In this document: positions 33,341 through 44,989 of the stretch, piece after piece
Position numbering within the stretch: position 1 is the stretch's first letter
Layout of the letters: each line of letters opens with the position of its first letter
NCBI RefSeq assembly: GCF_047675955.1
Contig: NC_132914.1
Coordinates: 44,292,521-44,356,520, forward strand
Length of the DNA: 64,000 bases
Origin: Chlorocebus sabaeus
Taxonomy: Eukaryota > Chordata > Mammalia > Primates > Cercopithecidae
Direction: 5' to 3'
Notes under the pieces: model-generated
Told to the model about the DNA's origin: nothing
Seen by the model: only the letters and a program-made list of their open reading frames with translations
The model's database searches: none
Made by a program: the position numbers and the translations under genes

Positions 33341-35489
33341 TTAACCACATAAATTGTTGGTTGTGCAGTGGGGTCCTTCCTCAAGGGGACCCGGACTCCC
33401 TTTCATTCAAGGAGTTCTGGGTCTGTAAACTGGCTCAAGTCTGGAAATTCATTGAGGGGTTGTGATTCTCTGTTTTTATAATTCAAATTAGTCTTTTGTC
33501 CATTTGACCTGGAGATTTTCTGCTTATATAAATTAAGTAGGAATGCAAGGCCAGGAACTGCGGCTCACATCTGTAATCTCAGCACTTTGGGAGGCTGAGT
33601 CTGGCAGATCACCTGAGGTCAGAAGTTTGAAGTCAGCCTAGCCAACATGGTGAAACCCCATCTCTGCTAAAAATACAGAAAAAAAGCGGTTGTGGTTTGT
33701 GCACCTGCAGTCCCAGCTACTCAGGAGGCTGGGTCGGGTGAATTGGTTGAACCTTGGAAGCAGAGGTTTCAGTGAGCCCAGATCATACCACTGCAGTTCA
33801 GGCTGGATGACACACCGAGACTCAATCTCAAAAAAGAAAAAAAAGTTGAAATGCAGTAGGATTCCTATCAATTTCACTTCTATGAACACCATGATTAATT
33901 AACCAATGCCATAGTCTGATATGAGTCAGACTATTCTGATTGCTGCTTTGCCTGTGCTGTCTATTACAGTAGTTACACCCACCTTGCCTTTGATGGTTGA
34001 CTGCCACCACTTGGCCCCTGCCACCCTGGGATTCAATTATTCCCACTGTATTTACATTTTGTAGTTGAGTGACTAGTTCCCACTGTTAGATCTGACAAAC
34101 AGAAAAGAGCAATTACAGGGCTTCCCAAAACTGCAGGTGCTGCTCTCACAAATCTATTTCGCAAAGCATTGGTTATGAGTATATCTTCTAGACCCTCCCA
34201 GCAGGGATGAGTAGATCTAAAGTGACTAATCCACTCCACCATCCCAATCTCCCTAAGCCTTTGGATTCCTTCCTCTACATTAAATCAAGGGAGATAAGGC
34301 ATTTCCAGCTCACTAACAGTGGGCCATCTTTTAATCCATATTTCAGCTAACCAAGAAAATAAACTGTTAGAACCTTTTTAAACTCCCCATACTGCAATGC
34401 TAAATGGCAAATCCCTAGTTAGTGACCCCAAATCAATACATTCAGCCTGATCCAACTGTATGTTTCTTCCACCATTATCCCACACCCTTAATATCCATTC
34501 CCATGCCTGTTCTCCAGTTTTCTGCTTATATAAATTAGAAAACTCAAACAATTATTTTTGAGTGTAGCACACCTCTTCATGGGTCAGACTCTGAACCTCG
34601 CCTCTAGGGGCCCTCCAGGACTTTAGTCTAGTTATAGGCCTAGAAGCAAACAGAGGTGTTGGAAGTGGCTTCTGAGGAGAATCAACATTATCTTGCCTTT
34701 TAACTGCCACAGGGAAGGCCATCACTGTTGCCTCAGGCAGCCCAGGGTTTATCTCCTCATACAAAGGTGTAAAGGCTGATGGCAACATGGGTTAGGGAGG
34801 GGATGTTGCTGCTATGGGGATGAGGAAGCTGTTTCTTCTGGCAAAAAAGTTCATCAGAGTTTACAAGTTCAGTGTCCCCAACTTCATTAGGGTCCTCTCA
34901 CCTTCCCATTCTAAGTTTTCAGGGTCCCTTTTTTTTCCAATCAATGCCCTCACTTTAACAGTAGTCACCTGGCGAGGCTGTGCATGCACCTTTCATTGCA
35001 GGTCAGCCATTCACATGGTAAGAGCTTATGTCTCTTTTCCCACAATTTCAGCTCTTTCTCTACAGCAGATAAGACTCTCACTTAGGGCAATCTTAGCAGA
35101 TTTGAGAATCATATCTCAAGTATTTGCTTCTGAAGCCAGGAGTTAGAATCTCTGTCATCATTTTCTTTCATCACTTTTTCCAGTGAACTTAGGAGCAACC
35201 AACCAACTTTTCTTCTTCATTATGTCCCTTGGTTCCCCACATATAGTCAAAGGCATTATGTCTAGAGTAACTAAACTCCTTGCCTCTCACGAGTGGTGAT
35301 TCAGGCGTGTCAAATGCATTTATTTTGCATAACTCTCAAAACAGTTCATACCAAGGACTATCAGTGTTCTCCATACTATTAGAAGTAGAGTCCTTAGCAT
35401 TTTTGGGTCTAATCATATTAAGCAGCCAACTCCAGAAACCCCAAAACCAATGAAAAAAACCCCATCCTTAATATTTTTTTTATCTAGAA
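33341..35489 (-). pseudogene. ERVL gag remnant
   Basis: Degraded gag region between the primer-binding site and protease, split by an Alu at about 33546-33845. Minus-strand pieces at 34552-34788, 34033-34242 and 33828-34046 are out of frame with each other. The last contains a CNYC pair that may be a nucleocapsid zinc-knuckle relic. Assignment is mainly positional. Confidence 0.6.
33546..33845 (+). mobile_element. Alu element inside the ERVL gag region
   Basis: A full dimer in plus orientation, from 'aaggccaggaactgcggctc' to 'gagactcaatctc' with a short A-rich tail. It is AluS-like and diverged. Short aatgca-type repeats occur on both sides. It inserted opposite to the provirus and is younger than it. 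Confidence 0.9.
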
Positions 35490-35504
35490 CCACTCTTGGT
35501 ACCA
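35490..35504 (-). promoter_or_regulatory. ERVL primer-binding site (tRNA-Leu type)
   Basis: On the minus strand the sequence TGGTACCAAGAGTGG begins 5 bases after the 5' LTR. Retroviral primer-binding sites begin TGG and pair with a tRNA 3' end. ERVL elements are named for a leucine tRNA primer and this sequence fits. Confidence 0.75.
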
Positions 35505-35509
35505 AAATC

Positions 35510-35962
35510 TGTATTATTCAGGGTTCTCTAGAGGGACTGAATTAATAGTACATATAAACTCCTATATTTATAGGAGCTTTACTGAGTAGTATTAACTCAC
35601 ATGATCACAAGGTCCCACAATAGGTCATCTGCAAACTGAGGAGCAAGGAAGCCAGTCTGAGTCACAAAGCTGAAGAACCTGGAGTCCAGTGTTCAAGGAC
35701 AAGAAGCATCTAGCACGGGAGAAAGGTGTAGACTGGGAGGCTAAGCCAGTCTAGCCATTTCATGTTTTTCTGCCTGCTTTATATTCTGACCATGGTGGTA
35801 GCTGATTTGATGGCACCCACCCAAGTTAAGGGTGGGTGTGCCTTTCCCAGCCCACTGACTCAAATGTTAATCACCTTTGGCAACAGCCTCAAAGACACAC
35901 CCAGGATCAATACTTTGCATCCTTCAATCCAGTCAAGTTGACACTCAGTATTAACTGTCACA
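35510..35962 (-). repeat. ERVL 5' LTR (MLT2-like)
   Basis: A 453-bp LTR, reverse orientation, plus-strand edges tgtattattcaggg... and ...taactgtcaca. The partner LTR is at 29336-29785. The target duplication gtaag follows at 35963-35967. Confidence 0.95.
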
Positions 35963-35984
35963 GTAAGCATTTTTTTTCCAATAT

Positions 35985-36215
35985 GTTTAGTATGTGCTAG
36001 ACACCACGCTAAGTACTTCACATGCATTGACTCAGTAATCTACAAAAAGTGTTGTTACCTAGAACTTACAGTTGAGGAATTTGAGGCATAGATAATTTAG
36101 GAAAGTTTTCCAAAGTTGCAAAGGCAGTAAGTGGCAGAGTCAGTATTCCAACTCCTGCAACTTCAGTTTATAGAACTTATTTTTAACCTCTGCACAACAC
36201 TATCTCTTTTCTAGT
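35985..36215 (+). repeat. MIR SINE remnant
   Basis: 'agtatgtgctagacaccacgc', 'taagtacttcacatgcattg', 'cagttgaggaatttgaggca', 'gcagtaagtggcagagtcag', then 'cttatttttaacctctgcac'. This is the MIR order in plus orientation. The ERVL provirus integrated right beside its left edge. Confidence 0.85.
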
Positions 36216-39200
36216 CAATCAAATATGTTCATTTTTAACACCTTTTTTTACTGGTTATTACCTCTGTGTAGATATATGTACAAATTCCCTCTATTCCTGT
36301 CTTTCCTCACCCACCTCCCAGACTTACACTTCTCAGCCAAGCTGCATCTTTCCCCACATCACTCAAGATTCACTTTTCATTTTTTTCAAAGATGGTGGAT
36401 TAGAGGCTTTTAGCATTTTTCAGCCACGTGGAAACAGCAAAATAATGCATAAAGATCAACTCTGTGAGCTTTCATTGAAGAAAAAAAATAGTAATCCACT
36501 GGAATCATGAAGGACATCCTAAATCTCAGGGAGAAGAATATGGGCAAACAACCTCCATGACAGTGTCTAGCTGATAAAAAGAGTGTGGTGAAGCATGACC
36601 ATCCTCACCCCACACCGAGGCAGATCTCCAGACATTCAGGGTGTCTGTCTATCCAGTTAACGGCCTGAAGCACCCCTCTCATCCTCTGCAGAGAATTTGG
36701 TGTAGGGGGAGCCCCCTACACTTCGTGCCCAGGAAGATCTCCACACATCTGAAGTGCCCATTCTCCTGTATTTTGAGTTTAGGCCACCTCGACTTCCCAG
36801 GCAGAAAAACTGGGGCCAAGGAGTCTTCCTAGCTTTATGTCTAGGCACATCTCTGGGTGCTTGGTGACCACCCACTGAATTCTCCTTCAGCACTAGTGCT
36901 TGTGACTACCATCAGGGAACTTATAGATGGTTCTGTCTGGTTCAGCCCCACCCTTCTTGCCCCCACTCCTGGGCTGAGCAGGGTGCTCAGACCACTGTGC
37001 ACTCCAGGATCAGCCCATTGCCTGAGGTAACAGAGAACTTCTTCCAATAAACAAGGATAAAGTATATACCCAACCCTATTGGCTGCAGCCAACTTTTACC
37101 TATAAGAATCATCTATGACTTCTAGGTCAAACTGCACAGCCCAATATAAAACCTACCAACAGAAGTTGTTAGGGCTATAGAAACAAAGCCAAAAGACCGT
37201 ATCCAGAATTCTTTCCAGTTACATCCCCTAGGGAAGTGGGGAAAGAGAAAGAAAAAATATATATATTATATGGGAAAAAAGAAAGAAACCAATTTCAAGC
37301 AGATCTCTCAAAACCACTTGATTATATGGAAATTAAACAACTTGCTCCTGAATGACTTTTGGATAAATAATGAAATTAAGGCAGAAATTTAAAAAAATTT
37401 TGAAATAAATGAAAACAGAGACACAACCAAAGTCTCTGGGATGTGGCAAAAATAGTGTTAAGAGGAAAGTTGATATTGTTAAATGCCACATCAGAAAGTT
37501 AGAAAGATCTCAAATTAACAATCTGTCATCACACATAGAGGAGGGAAAGAAACAAGAACAAACTAACCCCAAAGCTAGAAGAAGAAAAGAAATAACTAAA
37601 ATCAGAATAGAATTGAATGAAATTGAGACCCTGCAAATCTAGAGAATCAATAAAACCAAAAGTTGGTGTTTTGAAAGAATAAATAAGATTAATAGATCAC
37701 TAACCAGATTAACAAAGAAAAAAAGAGGGAAGATCCAAGTAACCACAATCAGAAATGACAAAGGTGAAACAGAATACATAAGATCCTCAGAGTTTTTTAT
37801 GAACACCTCTACACACACAAACTAAAAAATGTAGAGGTAATGGATAAATTCCTGGAAACACACAACCTCCCAAGATTGAATCAGAAAGAAGTTGAAACTC
37901 TGAACAGACCAATAGCAAGTTCTGAAATCAAATCAGTCATAAAAACATACCAACCCCAAAAAGCCCCAGACCAGATGGATTCACAGCCAAATTCTACCAG
38001 ATACACAGAGAAGAACTGAATTAATTCTGCTGAAATTATTCCAAAATGTCAACAAGGAGGGACTCCTTCCTGACTCATTCTATGAAGCCAAAATCACCCT
38101 GCTACCAAAACCTGACAAAGACACAACAAAAAAAGAAAGCCACAGGCCAATATCACTTACGAACATAAATGCAAAAATCCTCAACAAAATGCTAGCAAAC
38201 TGAATTTGGTAGCATGTCAAAAAGGTAATTGACCATAATCAAGAACGCTTCATTCCTAGGATGCAAGGTTGGTTCAGCATACATATATCAATAAATGTGA
38301 TTCACCACACAAACAGAATTAAAAACAGAAACCATATAATTATCTCAATTTATGTGCAAAAAGCTTTTGTAAAATCCAACATCCCTTTATGATAAAAACT
38401 TCAACAAACTAGGCATCAAAGATACAAACTTCAAAATGATAAGAGCTACCTATGACAAACCCAACCCAACATCATACTGAACAGGCAAAAACTGGAAGTA
38501 TACCTCTGAGAATAAGGATGGCCACTCTCTCCACTCCTACTCAACATAATATTGAAAGTCCGAGCCAGAGCAATTAGGCAAGAGAAAGAAATAAAAGACA
38601 TCCAAATAGGAAAAGTCAAATTATCTCTCTTCACTGATATGATTCTATACCTGGAAATCCCTGAAGAGTTGGCCAAAAGGCTCCTAGAACTGATAAATAA
38701 CTTCAGCAAAGTTTTAGGATACAAAAATAAATGTACAAAAATCAATAGCATTTCCATATACCAATACAATTCAAGCTGAGAGCCAATTAAAGAAATACAG
38801 TCCCACTGACAATAAAATAAAATACCTAGAAATACACGCACACAAATAAAACACCTAGAAATACATCTAACCAAGGAGGTGAAAGATCTCTATGAGAACT
38901 AGATATGAAACCCTGCTGAAAGAAATAATGAACAACACATACAAATAGAAAAACATTTCATGCTCATGGATCAGAAGAATCAATATTGTTAAAATGATCA
39001 TATGGCCCAGAGCAATCTACAGATTCGAAACGATTCCTATCAAACTACCAACATCACTTTTCACAGATTAGAAAAAATTGAAGTCATATGAAACTAAAGA
39101 ATTCCCTGATTAATCAAAGCAATCTTAAGCAAAAAGAACAAAGTTTAAGTCATCACATTACCTGGCTGCCAACTATACTATAAGGCTACAATAACCATAA

Positions 39201-39836
39201 TAGCATGGTACTGGTGCAAAAACAGAAACATAGACCAATAGATAGAATAGAGAACCCGGAAGTAAGCTACATGCCTATAACTATCTGATCTTTGACAAGT
39301 TGACAAAAATAATCAGTGGATAAGGGACTCCTTGTTTAATAAATGGTGCTGAGACAGGTGGCTAGGCATTTGCAGAAGAATAAAAGTGGACACCTACCTC
39401 TCACCATATATACAAATTAACTCAAGAAGGATTAAATATTTAAACATAAGACCTCACCTATTAGAACCCTAAAAGAAAACCTAGGAAATACCATTGTGGG
39501 CATCAGCCTTATAAAAGAATTTGTGACTAAGTACCCAACGCAATTGCAACAAAACCAAAAATTGACAAGTAAGAACTAATTAAACTAAACAGCTTCTGCA
39601 CACCAAAATAAACTGTCAACAGAGTAAACAGCCAACTTACAGAATGGGAAAAAATATTTACAAACCATGTATCTGACAAAAGTCTAATATCCAGAATCTG
39701 TAAGGAACTTTAACAATTCAACAAGCAAAAACCAAATAACCCCATTAAAAAAAAATAAACAAGAGAAATGATTAGACACTTCACAAAAGAAGACATGTAT
39801 GTGCTCAAGAAACATATTAAAAAATATATAACAATT

Positions 39837-40131
39837 GGCCGGGCCCGGTGGATCACACCTGTAATCCCAGTGCTTTGGGAGGCCGAGGCGGGCAGATTGC
39901 TTGAGGCCAGAAGTTTGAGACCAGCCTGGCCAACTCAGCAAAATCCTGTCTCTAATAAAAATACAAAAATTAGCTGGCATGGTGGCAGGTGCCTGTAATC
40001 CCAGCTACTCAGGAGGCTGAGGCAGGAGAATCACTTGAATCCAGGAGGTAGAGTTTGCAGTGAGCCGGGATCCCGCCATTGTACTCCAGCCTGGGCAACA
40101 GAGCGAGACTCCGTCTCAAAAAAAAAAAAAA
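39837..40131 (+). mobile_element. Alu element within L1 ORF2
   Basis: A full dimer from 'ggccgggcccggtggatcac' to 'gagactccgtctc' plus an A run of about 14. AluS-like. It lies inside the L1 ORF2 remnant, whose sequence continues on both sides ('atattaaaaaatat' left, 'tcactaatcatcag' right). Confidence 0.95.
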
Positions 40132-40496
40132 TCACTAATCATCAGAGAAATGTAAATAAATCCCACAATGATATGTCATCTTAATGGCCATCAGTCAGAA
40201 TGGCCATTATGAAAAATTCAAAAAATAACAGAGAAAAGGGAATGCTTATACACTGTTGGTGTGAATGTAAATTAGTTCAGCCACTGTGAAAAGTAGTTTG
40301 GAGATTTCTCAAAGAACTTAAAGCAGAACTACCATTTGACCCAGTAATCCCATTACTGGGTATATACCCAAAGAAAAATAAGTAATTCTACCAAAAAGAC
40401 ACATACATTCGTATGTTTCTTGCAGTACTATTCACAATAGTAAAGACATGGAGTCAGCCTAGGTGCTCATAAACAGTGGATTGGATAAAGAAAATG

Positions 40497-43437
40497 AGCC
40501 TATGCACACAAACTAGAAAACCTAGAAGAGATGGATAAATTCCTGGACACATATACCCTCCCAAGACTGAACCAGGAAGAAATTCATTTTCTGAACAGAC
40601 CAATAATGAGCTCTGAAATTGAATCAGTAACAAATAGCTTACCAACCAAAATAAGCGCCCAGGATCAGATGGATTCACAGCCAAATTCCACCAGATGGAC
40701 AAAAAAGAGCTTGTCTCATTCCTAATGAAACTAGTCCAAAAAAACTGAGGAGGAGGCACTCCCCCGCAACTCATTCTATGAGGCCAGGATTATCCTGATA
40801 CAAAAACCTGGCAGAGACAATTAAAAAAGAGAAAACTTTAGGCCAATATCACAGATTAACTTTGATGCAAAAATCCTCAACAAAATACCTGAATCAAAAT
40901 ACCACAATCAACTAGGCTTCATCCCCATGATGCAATGTTGGTTCAACATATGCAAATCAATAAAAGTGATTCATCACATAAACAGAACTAAAGACAAAAA
41001 ACACACGATTTTCTCAATAGATGCAGAAAACGCTTCTAATAAAATTCAACATTCCTTCATGTTAAAAACTAATAAACTAGGTATTGAAGGAACATACCTT
41101 AAAACAAATCCACAGCCAACATCATACTGAATGAACAAAGGATGAAAGCATTCCCCTTGAAAACCAGCACAAGACAAGGTTGCCCTCTCTCACTACTCCT
41201 ATTCAACATAGTGTTGGAAGTCCTTGCCAGAGCAATCAGGCAAGAGAAAAATAAAGGGCATCCAAATAGGAAGAGAGGAAGTCAAACTATTCCTGTTTGC
41301 AGATGACATGATTCTATATTAGAAAACCCCATAGTCTCAGTCCAAAAGCTCCTTCAGCTGACAAACAACTTCAGCAAAGTTTCAGAATACAAAATCAATG
41401 TACAAAAATAACTGGCATTTCTATACACCAGTGATAGCCAAGGTGAGAGCCAAATCAGGAAGACAATCCCATTCACAATTGCCACAACAAGAATAAAATA
41501 CCTAGGAATAGAGCTAACCAAGGAGGATCTGTACAATGAAAATTACAAAACACTGCTCGAAAAGTCAGAGATGATACAAACAAATGGAAAAACATTCCAT
41601 GCTTATGGATAGGAAGAATCAATATCATGAAAATGGTTAGAATGCCCAAAGCAATTTTCAGATTCAATGTTATTCCTATCAAACTACCAATGATATTCTT
41701 CACATAACTAGAAAAAAACTATTTTAAAATTCATATACAACCAAAAAAGAGTCTGAATAGCCAAGGCAATCCTAAGCAAAAAGAACAAAGCTGAAGGCAT
41801 CATGTTATCCAACTTCAAACTATAATATAGGGCTATAGTAACCAAAATGCATGGTACTGGTACAAAAACAGGTACTGGTACAAAAGCAGGTACAAAGACA
41901 GGCATGAAAACAGAATAGAGAACCCAGAAATAAGGCTGCATGCCTACAACCATCTGATCTTCAACAATGCTGACAAAAACAAGCAATGAGGAAAAGATTC
42001 CCTATTCAATAAATGGTACTGGGATCACTGGCTAGCCACGTGCAGAAGATTGAAACCAGACCTTTCCCTTACATCACATAGGAAAAATAACTGAGAATGG
42101 ATTAAAGACTTAAATGTAAAGCCCAAAACTATAAAAACCCTTGAAGATAACCTAGGCAACACCATCCTGGACATAGAAATGGGCAATGATTTCATGACAA
42201 AAATGCCAAAAGATATAGCAACAAGAGCAAAAATGGACAAGTGAGCTCTAATTAAACTTAAGAACACCAGCACAGCAAAAGAGACTGTCAACAGAGTAAA
42301 TAGACAACCTCCAGATGGGAGAAGATATTTACGAACTATGCGTCTGACAAAAGTCTATACAGCATCTATAAGGAGCTTAAACAAACGTACAAGAGAAAAA
42401 CAACCACATTCAAAAGTGGGCAAAGGACATGAACAGACATTTCTCAGAAGAAGAAATACATGTGTCCAAGTATTTGAAAAAAAGCTCAATATCATTGATC
42501 ATTAGAGAAATGCACATCAAAAACGTCTTGCACCAGTCAGAATGGCTATTAAAAAGTCAAAAAATAGCAGATACTGGTGAGGTTGTGGAGAAAAGGGAAC
42601 ACTTATACACTGTTTTGGGGAGTGTAAATTAGTTCAACCGTTGTGGAAAGCAGTGTGTAATTCTTCAAAGAGCTAAAAGCAGAAACACCATTTGACCCAG
42701 CAATTCCATTACTGGATATATACCCAAAGGAATATAAATACCATAAAAACACATAGATGCAAATATTCACTATAGCGCTATTCACATTAAGAAAGACGTG
42801 GGATCAACCTAAATGCTAATCAATGACAGATTGGATAATGAAAATGTGGTACATATACAACATGGAACGCTATGCAGTCATAAAAAAGAATGAGATCATG
42901 TCTTTTACGGGAACATGGATGGATCTGGAGCCTATTATCCTTAACAAACTAACGAAGCAACAGAAAACTAAATACCACATGTTCTTACTTAAAAGTGGGA
43001 GCTAAATGATAAGAATTCATGAATACAAAGAAGGAAACAACAGATACTAGGGTCTACTTGAGGGTGAAGGGTGGGAGGAGGGAGAGGAGCAGAAAAGATA
43101 ACTATTGGGTACTAAACTTAATAACTCGGTGATGAAATAATCTGTATAGCAACCCCTCCTGCCCGTCACATGAGTTTCCCTATATAACAAACATGCGCGT
43201 GTACCCCTGAACCTAAAATACAAGTTTAAAAAAAGAACAGTTTGACATAAATTATACTGCAACTAGAATTGTATTTGGTAGAGTTTGTCCAACATTTAAT
43301 GTGTGAATATAATTCACCCTATCTGGTAGGTCAATTATTTCATCTACCTATGAGAATACTTTTAAGATAACCCACAATAATAGGCCATTTTGTTTCCATT
43401 CTTCTAAAAACTAAAAATAAAAGTGAAATGGTCTTTA
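40497..43437 (+). mobile_element. 5'-truncated L1 with putative 3' transduction
   Basis: L1 ORF2 from about the LENLEEMDKFLDTYTLPRLN region (40510) to the 3' UTR, ending in a short A stretch at 43228-43234. About 205 bp of non-L1 sequence follows (43235-43437). It ends with an AATAAA at 43416-43421 and an A-rich stop at 43437-43441. The host L1 is broken at 40496 and resumes at 43438, so the whole 40497-43437 block behaves as one insertion with a short direct repeat aaaatg (40491-40496 and 43438-43443). ORF2 is broken by many indels. A short 'ggtactggtacaaa' duplication lies near 41847-41886. Confidence 0.75.
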
Positions 43438-43832
43438 AAAATGTGGTATATGTGCACTGTGAAATACTACAGAGCCGTAAAAAGGGACAAAATCATGTCC
43501 TTTCCAGCAATATAGACGTAGCTGAAGGCTATTATCCTAAGCAAATTAACCCCAGAGCAGAAAACCAAATACATCGTGTTCTCACTTACAAGTGGTAGCT
43601 AAATGTTAGTTATTCATGGACATAAAGATGGAAACAATAGACACTGGGACAACTAGAAGAGGGAGAAAGAACAAGGGGCAAAGGCTGAAAAACTACCTAT
43701 CAGGTATATGCTGACTACCTGGGTGATGGGATCATTTGTACCACAAACCATCTCACACAAAATTCCCGTGTAACAAACCTGTACATGTATGCTCTGAATC
43801 TAAAATAAAAATTGAAACAAATTTTAAAAAGA

Positions 43833-44463
43833 ATATATACAGGTAAGTATGAATGCCAAGTGTAAAAATGGCCTGAAACTGTCAAAAACAATTCTGGCAA
43901 AATCCATGTGGTAGAGAGGGATTTGGGTGGAGAACAACATAGAGCTGATATAGTAAAATTAAATAATAATCTCACTGGAATAAATTGGGAATTGGGGAGA
44001 TAATGAAATCAGTTTTGGAACTGTGCAAAACTTTATCTGGTGAAGGATTGAAAGCTGAGTCTCAATAAACAAAGAAGCAGCAGTCATAATATAATTTACA
44101 GAAAGAAAACACAAACAGCAAACAAATATAGCTTTAAAATGTTCAGCCTCTCTAGTGGTTCAAGAAATAAGAATCCAAATGATCTTAAGTTACTATTTGC
44201 TACTTATTAAAATAAGAACAATAAATATATAAAAACAAATATTGTGTATATGTAAGTAAACATATGTGTATATAGTATTTATATAGGTATGTATATATAA
44301 TGTACATATATAGTGTACATGTATGTATGTTTGTGTGCGTATATATATATTATGTGCATATATATGATGTACTGCTAACAAACCAGAGGGAAAATGGTAT
44401 ATTCAAATCCTGTTACTCGCAATAAAAACAGTTACAGTTCAAAAGCCAAATGAAAAGAAGAAG
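43833..44463. other. Unassigned, with AT/TG-rich low-complexity stretch
   Basis: No gene recognised. 44215-44375 is alternating TA/TG-rich sequence ('tatgtgtatatagtatt', 'gcatatatatgatg') that gives spurious frames. Confidence 0.5.
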
Positions 44464-44568
44464 GATGGAAGGAAGGAAGGAAGGAAGGAAGGAAGGAAGG
44501 AAGGAAGGAAGGAAGGAAGGAAGGAAGGAAGGAAGGAAGGAAGGAAGGAAAGAAAGAAGGAAGAAGGA
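44464..44568. repeat. (GGAA)n microsatellite
   Basis: About twenty tandem GGAA units (44466-44550), then a few imperfect GAAA/GAAG units. The Arg/Lys/Gly frame on plus and the Leu/Pro/Ser frame on minus here are repeat artefacts. Confidence 0.98.
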
Positions 44569-44989
44569 TTGGCTCACTTTCCCAGGAAGTAACCTCTGGT
44601 TTAGAGTGGGCCCCACAGCACTTCTATGCTTATCTACACCTTACATTGCTGACCTTATTACTCTTTAGTGCTATTAAGTAATAATCTGTGTGTGCTTTGT
44701 ATTCCCTGAGTCTCTTCAAAGTAAATCTCTGTGCTCCCCATTTATTCCACAATTCCTTCTCCAACTCAGTTGTGACCATGATTTACCTTTGTTCACTCAA
44801 AACATTCAATTACATGCTTGCTGAATAATAGGGGAAAATCTTGTGGTTATTTCCACTTAGATTTGGGAGGTAAAAGCCAAGGTAACATGATAGAAGGAGA
44901 ATTTGCTCCATGTAAGAGTTTTGTATGACAGAAATGGCATTTTCAAGTCAGAGAAAAAACAACCGATTACCTATGAGGAAAAAAAAGTA
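44569..44989. other. Unassigned sequence
   Basis: No repeat family or coding signal recognised. Confidence 0.4.

Larger units (their letters stand above)
29336..35962 (-). mobile_element. ERVL provirus with MLT2-type LTRs
   Basis: An ancient endogenous retrovirus of about 6.6 kb with two LTRs (450 and 453 bp) in minus orientation. It is flanked by perfect 5-bp direct repeats gtaag at 29331-29335 and 35963-35967. From 5' to 3' on the minus strand: LTR, tRNA-Leu-like primer-binding site, degraded gag (holding an Alu), protease, reverse transcriptase, RNase H region, integrase, dUTPase-like segment, LTR. No env was recognised, consistent with ERVL (class III, spuma-related). Frameshifts and stops break every gene, so it is a fossil. 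The LTR wording ('gggttctctagagggac') fits the MLT2A group, assigned by eye. Confidence 0.93.
36387..43832 (+). mobile_element. Old L1 (PB/PA-like) lacking ORF1 and endonuclease, split by another L1
   Basis: Pieces 36387-40496 and 43438-43832 form one L1. It starts with a 5' UTR ('caaagatggtggattagagg' at 36387) that runs to about 37250. It then jumps to ORF2 sequence downstream of the endonuclease, at about 37300 ('ttgattatatggaaattaaa'). ORF1 and the endonuclease coding region, about 2 kb, are missing. ORF2 continues through decayed reverse transcriptase sequence. It is interrupted by an Alu (39837-40131) and at 40496 by another L1, and it resumes at 43438 ('aaaaatgtggtatatgtgca') with the ORF2 end, 3' UTR and A-rich end near 43832. 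Many frameshifts; non-coding. Confidence 0.82.

Noticed and set aside
44413..44668. Repetitive Arg/Lys/Gly and Leu/Pro/Ser frames
   Set aside because: Artefacts of the GGAA array; the regular spacing is a microsatellite, not a CRISPR array.
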